Assembly: GCA_905210435.1 (NCBI GenBank)
Contig: CAJLWO010000004.1
Location: 1 to 64,000, forward strand
Direction: 5' to 3'
Length of the DNA: 64,000 nucleotides
DNA from: an uncultured Bacteroidales bacterium
GTDB lineage: Bacteria; Bacteroidota; Bacteroidia; Bacteroidales; Muribaculaceae
Below are positions 51,406 through 59,839 of the stretch, piece after piece. Position numbers and translations under genes: made by a program. The first letter of the stretch is position 1; the number at the start of each line of letters is the position of its first letter. The notes beneath the pieces are model-generated. The model saw nothing but the letters and a program-made list of their open reading frames with translations. It was not told where the DNA came from and did not search any database.

Positions 51406-52599
51406 TTATGCCTGGGTGTTGCCGGGGTTGTTGATGCGTTCGTTGAGCACGCGGGTGGCCAGCTGTATGTAGCCGTCGTAGTAGCTGTCGGCATTGGAGA
51501 GGATGCCTTGAAGTTCGGGAACGGTGAGCGACGACACTTCGTTGATGAATGTGGCGTTCTCGCGGGCGAGAAGCTCCATGGACGCGGCGTCAAGCACTTC
51601 GGCCGAAAATCCCTGTACGTTGTCATGGACGATGCTGAGCAGCTGTTCGTCGGAGTAATCTTTGATTACTTCCCATCCCTGGCGCTTGGTGAGCGTCTTG
51701 CGGGCTTCGTCGACGAATGCCGGATTGGCATAGAGCGACGGGTTGTTGATGACGTTGGTCAGCTCCTGATTGCTCATGCCCATGAGTATCTTTTTCTGCT
51801 CCTCGGTGATGGCCGACACGGGACGTGCCGAATAATTATGCTGCGGCTGGGCCGGAGCTGAGGGCTGGACAGGTGCGGCTGCCGGCTGCTCTACGTATGT
51901 GGCCTGAGGCGCGAAGTCATCGTTGCTATCAGGCGTTTCTTCAATATTACTTGCGTTAGATACTGCTCTCCACCAGGATATTACACATATAATGGCTAAA
52001 AGTAGCAACAATATACATATTAAAATTCCACAAGTTTCTTCACCTGAAGAAGAATATCCGTAATAATAATTAAAGGATTTTTTAACAATTATTTTATACA
52101 GCAATATGGCAAGCAAAGGGAAGACTGACAGTATAAAATAGCATACAGATGCACCTTTCAGCGAGTGTAAGGATTTTCCTGCCGTGAGGGTGCCTAAGGC
52201 TAACGGCAAGTTGACGACAACAGTTATCAGCGTGATGAGCACCAGTGCTTCAGTCTGGCCATTGGCTAATGACATGAATTTGTATAAAAGTTCTTCATCG
52301 AAAATAAATATCATTTGCAGGATACCTCCGATTAGAGCCCCGGCGATACAGGCGCCAAAACCGGCCGCCGATATGTTCAGCTTTTTAGCGCCCGGAATTG
52401 CTCCCGTAAGGGCACCGGCCCAGATAAGGCATCCGATGAATTGAATTACTACAAGCGCTTTGGCAAACCCTTCACTCATGTCTTTGAAGGCCTCAACAGC
52501 AACAAAAAATGCTATGAATGGTAACGGTATCATCGCAAGCGTGGCACCGATGGCCGCGGCTCTGAGCGAGCCGCTGATTTTAGGTGATTGTTGTTCCAT
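51406..52599 (-). CDS. Membrane protein with C-terminal tandem helical repeats, unknown function
   Basis: This 397-residue protein has about seven or eight membrane helices (about 12-215), a Pro/Gln/Ala-rich linker (about 235-265) and a soluble C-terminal part. The last part has three related units: MSNQELTNVINNPSLYANPA..A..TLTKR, YSDEQLLSIV...A..ELLARE and LTVPELQGILSNADSYYDGY..A..VLNER. The shared pattern is (S/T)xxxLxxIhxNxxxYxxxhxxxAxxxLxxR. Similar short helical units occur in other Bacteroidales proteins, but I know of no function. The gene is monocistronic, with a terminator at 51343-51382. Confidence 0.7.
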   Translation of the reverse strand: MEQQSPKISGSLRAAAIGATLAMIPLPFIAFFVAVEAFKDMSEGFAKALVVIQFIGCLIWAGALTGAIPGAKKLNISAAGFGACIAGALIGGILQMIFIFDEELLYKFMSLANGQTEALVLITLITVVVNLPLALGTLTAGKSLHSLKGASVCYFILSVFPLLAILLYKIIVKKSFNYYYGYSSSGEETCGILICILLLLLAIICVISWWRAVSNASNIEETPDSNDDFAPQATYVEQPAAAPVQPSAPAQPQHNYSARPVSAITEEQKKILMGMSNQELTNVINNPSLYANPAFVDEARKTLTKRQGWEVIKDYSDEQLLSIVHDNVQGFSAEVLDAASMELLARENATFINEVSSLTVPELQGILSNADSYYDGYIQLATRVLNERINNPGNTQA

Positions 52600-52644
52600 A
52601 TGGGTTATGATTAGTTGGTTAATAATCGGTAGTATATAAAGTGT

Positions 52645-54105
52645 TTAAGAGTTCAGGACTTGCGCGGGTCGCCGGCGCAGCCAGCGGGTGAAAAGGCCGA
52701 GGAATGCGATTGCCACTACTCCGGCGAGGATGATGGCGGTGTCGAGAGGTAGGCCGATACCGGCCTTTGGTTCGCCAAGCGGAGCAAAGAGGATATAGCT
52801 GACGCATACCATTGTCATGAACAGTGCCGGAATGAGTGTGATGTAGAATAGCTTGCGGCGGCGTGCGAGATAGACCGTTACTGCCCAGAGGGTGAATACG
52901 GAGAGTGTCTGGTTGCTCCATGCGAAGTAGCGCCATAGCACGGTGAAGTCAATCTGCATCAGCAGGAAGCACATTGCTATGATCGGGAGGGTGACAAGCA
53001 GCCGCTTCACTACGGTTGTCTGGCGTATGGAGAAGGAATCCGCTATGATGAGACGCGCCGAGCGCATGGCTGTATCGCCCGTGGTAATCGGGGCGGCGAT
53101 GACGCCGAGAATGGCAAACAGGCCGCCGGCCACGCCGAGCCAGTTGTTGCAGATGGCTGTGACGAGGGCTCCCGCCTCGCCATCGTCTTTATGGGCGCTC
53201 ACATAGTCGGCTATCGCCTGATATGACTCGCAGAAAGCTATTGCCGCGGCTGCCCATATCAGTGCCACGATGCCTTCGGCCACCATGGCGCCGTAGAATA
53301 CGGGACGCGCCATCTTCTCGTTTTTGAGGCACCGCGCCATCATCGGCGACTGGGTGGCATGAAAACCCGATATGGCACCGCATGCTATCGACACGAACAT
53401 CATCGGAAAGAGCGGAGCCTCCGACGGGTCGGCATGGCGGTTGGCGAAGCCCTCGCTGACTCCGGTGGGGATGTCTATGCCGCTGAACAGCAGATAGCCC
53501 ATTATGCCGACGGCCATCACCAACAGCGCGAGCCCGAATACTGGATAGAGCCGCCCGATAAGTTTGTCGATGGGGAGCAACGTGGCGAGGATATAGTATG
53601 CAAAGATTACGACTGTCCAGAATGTTTCCGAAAGATGGTCGGGTGTCAGATTGGCAAGCAGTCCGGCCGGTGTCTTGACAAACACCGCAACTACCATAAT
53701 GAGCAGGAACACCGTAAATATGCCCATTACCGACTGTACGCGCCGGCCAAGCTCCATGCCTACAATCTGCGGGAGCGACTTGCCGTCGTTGCGGAGCGAT
53801 ATCATCGCGGAGATGAAATCGTGGACGGCGCCCCCGAAAATGGTGCCGAGCGCAATCCACAGGAATGCCGCCGGCCCGTACATCACGCCCATGATGGCCC
53901 CGAAAATCGGACCGATACCGGCGATGTTCAGGAACTGTATGAGGAATACTTTCCACGTGGGGAGAGGTACGTAATCGACACCGTCGGGATGAGACGACGA
54001 AGGGGTCGGGCGCCCGGGGTCAATGGAAAAGACACGCTCGACGAAAAGTCCGTATAAAAAATAACCTCCTATGAGTACTGCAAGTGAGATAAGGAAGAGG
54101 GTCAT
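52645..54105 (-). CDS. Carbon-starvation protein A-family transporter
   Basis: This 486-residue polytopic protein (about 13-14 helices) has the CstA signatures FLNIAGIGPIFGAIMGVMYG, LGTIFGGAVHDFISAMISLR and GFHATQSPMMARCLKNEKMA. CstA proteins take up pyruvate or peptides on starvation. It is shorter than E. coli CstA (701), as is normal for Bacteroidetes members. The substrate here is unproven; pyruvate or peptides are the best guesses. Confidence 0.9.
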   Translation of the reverse strand: MTLFLISLAVLIGGYFLYGLFVERVFSIDPGRPTPSSSHPDGVDYVPLPTWKVFLIQFLNIAGIGPIFGAIMGVMYGPAAFLWIALGTIFGGAVHDFISAMISLRNDGKSLPQIVGMELGRRVQSVMGIFTVFLLIMVVAVFVKTPAGLLANLTPDHLSETFWTVVIFAYYILATLLPIDKLIGRLYPVFGLALLVMAVGIMGYLLFSGIDIPTGVSEGFANRHADPSEAPLFPMMFVSIACGAISGFHATQSPMMARCLKNEKMARPVFYGAMVAEGIVALIWAAAAIAFCESYQAIADYVSAHKDDGEAGALVTAICNNWLGVAGGLFAILGVIAAPITTGDTAMRSARLIIADSFSIRQTTVVKRLLVTLPIIAMCFLLMQIDFTVLWRYFAWSNQTLSVFTLWAVTVYLARRRKLFYITLIPALFMTMVCVSYILFAPLGEPKAGIGLPLDTAIILAGVVAIAFLGLFTRWLRRRPAQVLNS

Positions 54106-54306
54106 GAATATTGTGTGTGAATTATTAGAATGTATATTAATTACAGTATATCAGATACAAATAAAAACTTAATAAGGACAAAAAGAACAATTATCATATA
54201 AATTATAAGAAGAATCTTAATGATATTATTAAGTTTCATATATTTGATTTTGATTGATTATGACACCAAAAATACGAAATAATGGGAATTTACGCAAAAA
54301 AATATT

Positions 54307-54314
54307 TAATTTTG
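54307..54314 (+). promoter_or_regulatory. -7 box of the nonulosonate genes
   Basis: TAATTTTG lies only 10 bp before the ATG at 54325, so the leader would be about 5 nt. Confidence 0.4.
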
Positions 54315-54324
54315 TGGGAGTTAT

Positions 54325-55503
54325 ATGAAGAAAATGAACGACAATATACGACATATCGCGATTGTCAGCTCCACGCGTGCCGACTGGGGGCTGCTCGCGC
54401 CGGTGGCAAAGGCATTGCAACGCCGTGACGACGTGCGGCTCAGCATCATTGCCACAAACATGCACCTTGACCCGTCGAGGGGCATGACTGTTGATGAGAT
54501 ACGCGCCGACGGATTCGAACCCGCGGCTCTCGTGCCGATGGCCTATGCTTCCGACAGCGAGGTGGATACAGCCGTGGCAATGGGTGCGCATCTTGCCGAT
54601 ATGGCGCGTACGCTCGCTGACGTAAAGCCCGACATACTGCTGCTGCTCGGCGACCGTTTCGAGATGCTTGCCGTGGCTTCGGCTGCCACAATGCTCCATA
54701 TCCCGATTGCGCATATATCGGGGGGCGAAATCACTCAGGGCGCTGTTGACGACAACATAAGGCATGCCATAAGCAAACTGTCGTCGCTCCATTTCGCCAC
54801 AACCGAGCGTCACCGCGACAGGCTGATTGCGATGGGCGAGCAGCCCGACCTGGTTTTAAACACGGGCGCGTTGGGTGTGTGGAACATGAACCATGCACCC
54901 GTCATGACGCGTGACGAACTGGAGCGGTCGCTCGGGTTCGGCCTCGACGGACGCGTCCTGCTGGTGACATACCATCCGGCCACCAATGACACCGTGGAGC
55001 CGGCGGTAAGATTCGGCGCGTTGCTCGACGCCCTCGACCGCCATCCCGATTGCAGGGTAATCATTACATATCCCAACAACGACCCCAACAGCGCCGACAT
55101 CATCGACATGATAAAGGCTTATAGGCAACGACGCGGCGACGAAGTGCTTGCCGTGCCGTCGCTCGGAGCACTGCGCTACCGTTCGGCGCTGCACTATGTG
55201 AGCGCTGTCGCAGGCAACTCGTCGAGCGGGGTAGTGGAAGTGCCCTCGGCAGGGGTGCCGGTGGTGAATATAGGCATGCGGCAGCAGGGGCGTACTGCAT
55301 CCGAAGCCGTGATACACTGCGGCGATGACGCTGAGTCAATCGATGCCGCCATCACGCGTGCGCTGACCCCCGAAGCGGCTGAAACGGCACGGCGTACGCC
55401 TAATCCCTACCGGCATGACGGTACGGTCGATATGATTGTCGACAAGCTGACCGGTTGCGACATATCGCAACTGCTACCCAAAAAATTCCATGATATCAAA
55501 TAG
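54325..55503 (+). CDS. UDP-N-acetylglucosamine 2-epimerase, hydrolysing (NeuC/LegG type)
   Basis: This 392-residue enzyme epimerises and hydrolyses a UDP-HexNAc, giving free ManNAc or, in the legionaminic pathway, the 2,4-diacetamido-trideoxy-mannose. Motifs: LLGDRFEMLAVASAATML, HISGGEITQGAVDDNIRHAI and GNSSSGVVEVPSAG. With a CMP-sugar synthetase overlapping it and a CBS-nucleotidyltransferase next, the job is the making of a nonulosonic acid. Sequence alone does not separate NeuC from LegG. It overlaps the next gene by 14 bp, or ends 5 bp before the alternative start at 55508. Confidence 0.88.
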   Translation: MKKMNDNIRHIAIVSSTRADWGLLAPVAKALQRRDDVRLSIIATNMHLDPSRGMTVDEIRADGFEPAALVPMAYASDSEVDTAVAMGAHLADMARTLADVKPDILLLLGDRFEMLAVASAATMLHIPIAHISGGEITQGAVDDNIRHAISKLSSLHFATTERHRDRLIAMGEQPDLVLNTGALGVWNMNHAPVMTRDELERSLGFGLDGRVLLVTYHPATNDTVEPAVRFGALLDALDRHPDCRVIITYPNNDPNSADIIDMIKAYRQRRGDEVLAVPSLGALRYRSALHYVSAVAGNSSSGVVEVPSAGVPVVNIGMRQQGRTASEAVIHCGDDAESIDAAITRALTPEAAETARRTPNPYRHDGTVDMIVDKLTGCDISQLLPKKFHDIK

Positions 55504-56209
55504 CAATATGAACCCGTTGATAATAATACCGGCGCGCGGAGGGAGCAAAGGCATTCCCAAAAAGAATATCGTTCCGCTTAACGGACGCCCGCTGATTGAC
55601 TATACCATAAAGGCCGCGCTTGAAATAGCGCCGGCCGAACGCATAATACTGTCGACCGACTCCGACGAGATAGCCGCCGTGGCGCGTCAATGCGGCCTTG
55701 ATGTGCCATACATGCGCCCGGCCGAACTGGCAACCGACACCGCCGGCTCGCGCGAGGTGATACTTGACGTGATGGACTGGGCCGACCGCCGCGGCATCCG
55801 CTATGATGCCGTAGTGCTGTTGCAGCCCACGTCGCCGCTACGCACCGCCGACGACATAGCCGGCGCGATGGCGCTCTACGCCGACGGCACCGACATGGTC
55901 GTAAGCGTGACCGAAGCACGTTCCAATCCCTACTACAACTGCTTCGAGACCGATGCCGACGGCTGCCTGCACGTGAGCAAAGGCGACGGCCTCTACACCC
56001 GCCGCCAGGACGTGCCCCCCGCCTACGAATACAACGGCGCCGTCTACGTAATCAACCCCGCCTCAATCCGCCGTCTCCCGATGGGCGCGTTCCCACGCCG
56101 CATCCCCTATGTGATGCCCGCCGCCCGCTCCATCGACATCGACGCCCCGATAGACCTGCTCATAGCATCTCACCTCCTCAGCGAAAAAGAGAACGGCACT
56201 ATTCAATAA
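55490..56209 (+). CDS. CMP-nonulosonate (sialic/legionaminic acid) cytidylyltransferase
   Basis: This 239-residue enzyme activates a nine-carbon sugar acid with CTP. The nucleotide-binding motif is PLIIIPARGGSKGIPKKNI (near 8-26), followed by STDSDEIAAVARQCG, LLQPTSPLRTADDI and EYNGAVYVINPASI. The length is normal for NeuA/LegF. The ATG at 55508 (MNPLIII) is the more family-like start. The following gene is PtmE-like, which favours legionaminic over N-acetylneuraminic acid, but no synthase (NeuB/LegI) is in the window. Confidence 0.9.
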   Translation: MISNSNMNPLIIIPARGGSKGIPKKNIVPLNGRPLIDYTIKAALEIAPAERIILSTDSDEIAAVARQCGLDVPYMRPAELATDTAGSREVILDVMDWADRRGIRYDAVVLLQPTSPLRTADDIAGAMALYADGTDMVVSVTEARSNPYYNCFETDADGCLHVSKGDGLYTRRQDVPPAYEYNGAVYVINPASIRRLPMGAFPRRIPYVMPAARSIDIDAPIDLLIASHLLSEKENGTIQ

Positions 56210-56225
56210 TACGGAGAAAAAGTTG

Positions 56226-56233
56226 TAACTTTG
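56226..56233 (+). promoter_or_regulatory. -7 box abutting the start of the CBS-nucleotidyltransferase
   Basis: TAACTTTG ends 6 nt before the ATG at 56240, predicting a nearly leaderless transcript, besides read-through from the gene before. Confidence 0.45.
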
Positions 56234-56239
56234 CGGGAT

Positions 56240-57313
56240 ATGGAGATGTTTCAACGACATATTATACCTTCGACGGCTACTGTCAGGGATGCAATTGAGG
56301 GCTTGGACCGGCTGTCGGGCGATACGCGTACGCTTATTGTGACCGATGGCGAGGACAGACCGACAGGTACTGTGACCGACGGCGACATAAGGCGTGCGCT
56401 CATACGCGGTGTCGCGCTTGACGACAATATCGGTGAGGCCATGAACCGACAGTTCCGTTCGGTCACGCGCGGCAATGTCGATATCGCTTTTATAAGGGAT
56501 ATACGTAATGCCGGAATAGGATTGCTTCCGGTGATTGACGAGGCCGGAAAACTCGTCAGAATAGTGGATCTGCGCAAGGTCGACTCCCTGCTGCCGCTCA
56601 GCGCGCTTATCATGGCCGGCGGAAAGGGGGAGAGGTTGCGCCCGATGACGCTTACCACACCCAAACCGCTTCTCACTATCGAGGGGAAGGCTATCATTGA
56701 TTACAATATCGAGGCGCTTGCGCGGGTGGGTGTCGACGAGGTAGCGGTCAGCACCGCCTATCTTGCCGAACAGCTCGACGAGCATTTCTCGAAGCCCGTT
56801 GCCGGTATCAGTGTGCGTACTATAAGGGAGGAGCAGCCGCGCGGCACGATAGGCGCCCTCGCCGACGTCTTGCCGATGCTGACCAATGACACGGTGCTCG
56901 TGATGAACTCCGACCTGCTCACCGACATAGCTCTCGACGAGATGTACATACGCCACCGTCAGGAGGAGGCCGACATAACGGTGGCCGCCATACCATATAC
57001 GGTGTCGGTGCCGTACGCGATACTGTCGACCGAGGGGAGCCGGATAACGTCGTTGCGCGAAAAGCCCACCTACTCGCTCTATGCCAACGGCGGGATATAT
57101 ATGATATCGAGAAAAGCGGCCGCGCTGGTGCCTTCCGACCGTCGCTACGATGCCACCGCCCTTATCGACGAAGCGCTGGCGCGCGGCCTGAAGGTGGTGT
57201 ATTTCCCGATCAACGGCACGTGGATAGATGTCGGTACGCCGGCTGATTTCCGCCATGCCGCCGACATCATGAAATATCATGGCGGAAAACATAGACCGAC
57301 CGCCGATTGTTGA
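56240..57313 (+). CDS. CBS-domain nucleotidyltransferase (PtmE-like)
   Basis: This 357-residue protein has two CBS domains (about 1-115) and a nucleotidyltransferase domain with the signature LIMAGGKGERLRPMTLTTPK (near 120-140). In Campylobacter, PtmE of this architecture makes GDP-glucosamine for legionaminic acid. Its position after NeuC/LegG and NeuA/LegF genes suggests the same here, but a mannose- or glucose-1-phosphate nucleotidyltransferase is also possible. The ATG at 56240 starts just after a -7 box; the slightly earlier in-frame start at 56231 would lie within it. Confidence 0.85.
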   Translation: MEMFQRHIIPSTATVRDAIEGLDRLSGDTRTLIVTDGEDRPTGTVTDGDIRRALIRGVALDDNIGEAMNRQFRSVTRGNVDIAFIRDIRNAGIGLLPVIDEAGKLVRIVDLRKVDSLLPLSALIMAGGKGERLRPMTLTTPKPLLTIEGKAIIDYNIEALARVGVDEVAVSTAYLAEQLDEHFSKPVAGISVRTIREEQPRGTIGALADVLPMLTNDTVLVMNSDLLTDIALDEMYIRHRQEEADITVAAIPYTVSVPYAILSTEGSRITSLREKPTYSLYANGGIYMISRKAAALVPSDRRYDATALIDEALARGLKVVYFPINGTWIDVGTPADFRHAADIMKYHGGKHRPTADC

Positions 57314-57390
57314 TTTATATTGAGAGGATTCCGATAGCCGTTGCCTGACGATTATCACCTCTCGAGATCCGTTACATTAAAAGAAAAATT

Positions 57391-58602
57391 ATGCCGGAAT
57401 CAAATTTTATTGATTATGTGAAAATATTGTGCCGCTCGGGCAAGGGCGGTGCAGGCTCACGCCATTTCTATCGTGCGAAATATGTTCCCAAGGGCGGTCC
57501 CGACGGCGGCGACGGCGGCCGTGGCGGCCATATCATACTCCGCGGTGACCGCAACATGTGGACACTGCTGCCGCTGCGTTACCGCCGCCATGTCTTTGCC
57601 GGCAACGGCGAGAGCGGTTCGGGCGGACGCAGTTTCGGCAAGGATGGCGAGGATGTCACTATAAGTGTGCCTTGCGGTACTGTGGTTTACGATGCCGATA
57701 CCGGCGAATATCTGTGCGAGGTCACCGACGACGGCCAGGAGGTGAAACTGCTCCGCGGCGGCCGCGGCGGTCTCGGCAACTGGCACTTCAAGTCGGCCAC
57801 CAACCGTACGCCGCGCTATGCGCAGCCAGGCGAGCCGGCTATCGAGAAAAGCGTGGTGCTGGAACTTAAACTGCTCGCCGACGTCGGCCTTGTGGGATTC
57901 CCGAATGCCGGCAAGTCGACATTGCTGTCGGCACTGTCGGAAGCCCGTCCGAAAATAGCCGACTATCCTTTCACGACGATGGAGCCGCAGCTCGGCATTG
58001 TCAGCTATCGCGGCGGCCGTTCGTTTGTCATGGCCGATATTCCCGGTATTATCGAAGGCGCGAGCGAGGGGCGCGGTCTCGGACTGCGGTTTCTGCGCCA
58101 TATTGAGCGCAATGCGGTGCTCCTGTTCATGGTGCCGGCCGATGCCGATGATATTGCCGCCCAGTATCAGATACTTGTCAATGAAGTGGAGCAGTTCAAC
58201 CCGCAGCTGGCCGACAAGCCGAGAGTACTGGCGGTGTCGAAGAGCGACATGCTTGACGATGAGCTTATGGAGGAGATTGCAAAGACGCTCCCCGAGGGAA
58301 TTCCGTCGGTGTTCATCTCGGCAGTGACAGGCCAGGGGCTTACCGAACTCAAGGATATACTTTGGTCGGCTATTATAGATGACCGCAACAGGATTGAACC
58401 GCTGCCCATAACCCACCGTCCGCTCGATGTGCGCCACCGCGTGCAGGAAGAGGATGATTTCATATTCGAACCTACTCCTGTCGATGACGATGAATTTATC
58501 GAAGACGAGGACTGGGACGAAATCGGCTGGGAATACGGCGATGACGGAGCGGCAGAACCGGATGATATGCCGGATGACGCCGACGAAGCCGATACGAAAT
58601 AG
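57391..58602 (+). CDS. obgE: Obg-family GTPase
   Basis: This 403-residue GTPase binds ribosomal 50S precursors and is essential for ribosome maturation. It starts with the Gly-rich Obg domain (about 1-160: CRSGKGGAGSRHFYR, PDGGDGGRGGHII), then a G domain with P-loop VGFPNAGKSTLLSAL (about 168-182), DIPGI switch II and SKSD as G4. The OCT domain is absent. The C-terminus is a strongly acidic tail (about 365-403, DDDEFIEDEDWDEIGWEYGD). It is 3 bp before pgeF. Confidence 0.95.
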   Translation: MPESNFIDYVKILCRSGKGGAGSRHFYRAKYVPKGGPDGGDGGRGGHIILRGDRNMWTLLPLRYRRHVFAGNGESGSGGRSFGKDGEDVTISVPCGTVVYDADTGEYLCEVTDDGQEVKLLRGGRGGLGNWHFKSATNRTPRYAQPGEPAIEKSVVLELKLLADVGLVGFPNAGKSTLLSALSEARPKIADYPFTTMEPQLGIVSYRGGRSFVMADIPGIIEGASEGRGLGLRFLRHIERNAVLLFMVPADADDIAAQYQILVNEVEQFNPQLADKPRVLAVSKSDMLDDELMEEIAKTLPEGIPSVFISAVTGQGLTELKDILWSAIIDDRNRIEPLPITHRPLDVRHRVQEEDDFIFEPTPVDDDEFIEDEDWDEIGWEYGDDGAAEPDDMPDDADEADTK

Positions 58603-58605
58603 ACG

Positions 58606-59355
58606 ATGGAGATACTTGAACTTGATGCCGGCGCCGGGGTGTCGGCATTCAGTACGATGCGGGGCGGTGACGCGTGTGGCCCGAAAGATGCGTATGCCGG
58701 ATTCAATGTGTGCCATTATACCGGCGATGACCAGGCGCATGTGGCACATTGCCGCCGTGAGTTAGCTGCCTATGTCGGGACTGATGTGAATCGTCTCGTC
58801 ATACCGCGTCAGACCCACTCGGTCAATGTCGCGGTGATAGGCGACATGTTGCCCTGTCTCGAAGAGGTGGATGCGCTCGTCACCGTACGCGATGATGTGG
58901 CGCTCGTGGTCAATACGGCCGATTGCCTCCCCGTTGTATTCAATGACAGCCTTCACGGAGTAATCGCAATCGCCCATGCCGGATGGCGCGGACTCTATGA
59001 CGGCATATTGGCTGCGACTGTCGCGAAGATGTCGCGTCTTGGCGCTGTGCCGGGGGATATGCGCGTAGCCATAGGCCCATGCATATGCGGCGCGTGTTAT
59101 GAGGTCGACGAGGCGTTTGCCGCACGATTTGAAGCCCGATTCGGCTCGGATGTGCGCATAGTGCCTGCTTCCGGCCATAAGCCGCATGTCGATTTGCGCG
59201 CTGCGGCGGTAATCGAACTCGAGCGTTGCGGCATTGACCCGACAGGGATTTCTGACAGCGGCGTCTGCAGCCGGTGTGACGAACGCCTGTTTTCGGCACG
59301 AAGACAAGGCGTCAGTTCCGGACGCATAGCAACCGTAGTGAAGCGTATCGGCTGA
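58606..59355 (+). CDS. pgeF: Peptidoglycan editing factor PgeF (YfiH/laccase-domain)
   Basis: This 249-residue copper/zinc-type DUF152 protein removes wrongly built L-Ser-containing muropeptide precursors (PgeF) and has purine-nucleoside activity in some homologues. Catalytic residues appear in IPRQTHSVNVAVI (His), VVNTADCLPVVF (Cys), AIAHAGWRGLYDG (His) and GPCICGACYEVDE. It follows obg by 3 bp. Confidence 0.9.
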   Translation: MEILELDAGAGVSAFSTMRGGDACGPKDAYAGFNVCHYTGDDQAHVAHCRRELAAYVGTDVNRLVIPRQTHSVNVAVIGDMLPCLEEVDALVTVRDDVALVVNTADCLPVVFNDSLHGVIAIAHAGWRGLYDGILAATVAKMSRLGAVPGDMRVAIGPCICGACYEVDEAFAARFEARFGSDVRIVPASGHKPHVDLRAAAVIELERCGIDPTGISDSGVCSRCDERLFSARRQGVSSGRIATVVKRIG

Positions 59356-59403
59356 TACGAATTTGAACGCAATACCTGCCGTGAAATAGGTGTGATTATC
59401 AGT

Positions 59404-59457
59404 CGATTATCGGACGAACAGACCGTGCGTCCCTACCTCATTAACCGAAATTACGCA
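59404..59457. repeat. Palindromic dispersed repeat, copy B (inverted relative to copy A)
   Basis: The core 59405-59436 is the reverse complement of 8446-8477 with about one mismatch in 32. Similarity extends to CGAAATTACGCA, compared with CGAAATTTCGCA in copy A. It lies 3' of pgeF. Confidence 0.75.
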
Positions 59458-59530
59458 GGTTTGTCGTCCACTCGCGAAATCAGTATTGAAAAATATTTTT
59501 TAGAAAAAAATGAAAAAAGTGGCTGAAAAA

Positions 59531-59561
59531 TTTGGTAGGTAAAAAATAATGCGTAACTTTG
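59531..59561 (+). promoter_or_regulatory. Promoter of tRNA-Val
   Basis: TTTG (59531-59534), a 19-bp gap and TAACTTTG (59554-59561) are a textbook Bacteroidetes promoter. The tRNA begins at 59582. Confidence 0.7.
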
Positions 59562-59581
59562 CAGCGCAATTCAGCAAAAGA

Positions 59582-59656
59582 GGGCGCTTAGCTCAGCTGG
59601 TTCAGAGCATCTGCCTTACAAGCAGAGGGTCGGGGGTTCGAATCCCTCAGCGCCCA
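59582..59656 (+). tRNA. tRNA-Val (anticodon TAC)
   Basis: The acceptor arms GGGCGCT and AGCGCCC pair perfectly, with discriminator A. The anticodon loop is CTTACAA, giving anticodon UAC, which reads GUA/GUG Val codons. The T arm GGGGGTTCGAATCCCTC is normal. CCA is not encoded. A promoter and a strong terminator flank it, so it is a single-gene unit. Confidence 0.95.
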
Positions 59657-59671
59657 CCTCTTAATAAGATA

Positions 59672-59706
59672 AGCCATCAACTTTCACGGGTTGATGGCTT
59701 TTTTTT
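59672..59706 (+). terminator. Terminator of tRNA-Val
   Basis: The arms AGCCATCAAC (59672-59681) and GTTGATGGCT (59690-59699) form a perfect 10-bp stem followed by seven T. Confidence 0.9.
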
Positions 59707-59719
59707 GATTGAAATTATT

Positions 59720-59802
59720 CGGATGAGTCATACGGCGACCTGAACGGTCGGGTCGGACTCGACAGACATGTCCGACCTGTCTGACCCGTCTGACTCGTCC
59801 GA
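59720..59802. repeat. Inverted repeat with 9-bp tandem units
   Basis: The arm 59720-59735 (CGGATGAGTCATACGG) is an imperfect complement of 59786-59801 (CCGTCTGACTCGTCCG). The right part is a tandem of 9-bp units TCCGACCTG, TCTGACCCG, TCTGACTCG and TCCGA. Translated it gives repeated Ser-Asp residues, an artefact that extends the next ORF upstream. Confidence 0.7.
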
Positions 59803-59839
59803 AAAAATCAACCGCGATAACGAAAAACCGATACAGACT

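Larger units (their letters stand above)
59356..59839. other. Intergenic region with repeat, tRNA and 9-bp repeats
   Basis: Besides tRNA-Val with its promoter and terminator, these 484 bp hold copy B of the dispersed palindromic repeat (59404-59457) and a short inverted and tandem repeat (59720-59802). No protein gene is supported. Confidence 0.7.

Noticed and set aside
8421..59802. Possible CRISPR array from the recurring palindromic repeats
   Set aside because: Copies are single, tens of kilobases apart, without regular spacers or cas genes.
59768..59839. Upstream extension of the SPOR lipoprotein (starting MSDLSDPSD)
   Set aside because: The extra residues encode the 9-bp tandem repeat and would spoil the lipoprotein signal; the ATG at 59840 or 59846 is preferred.
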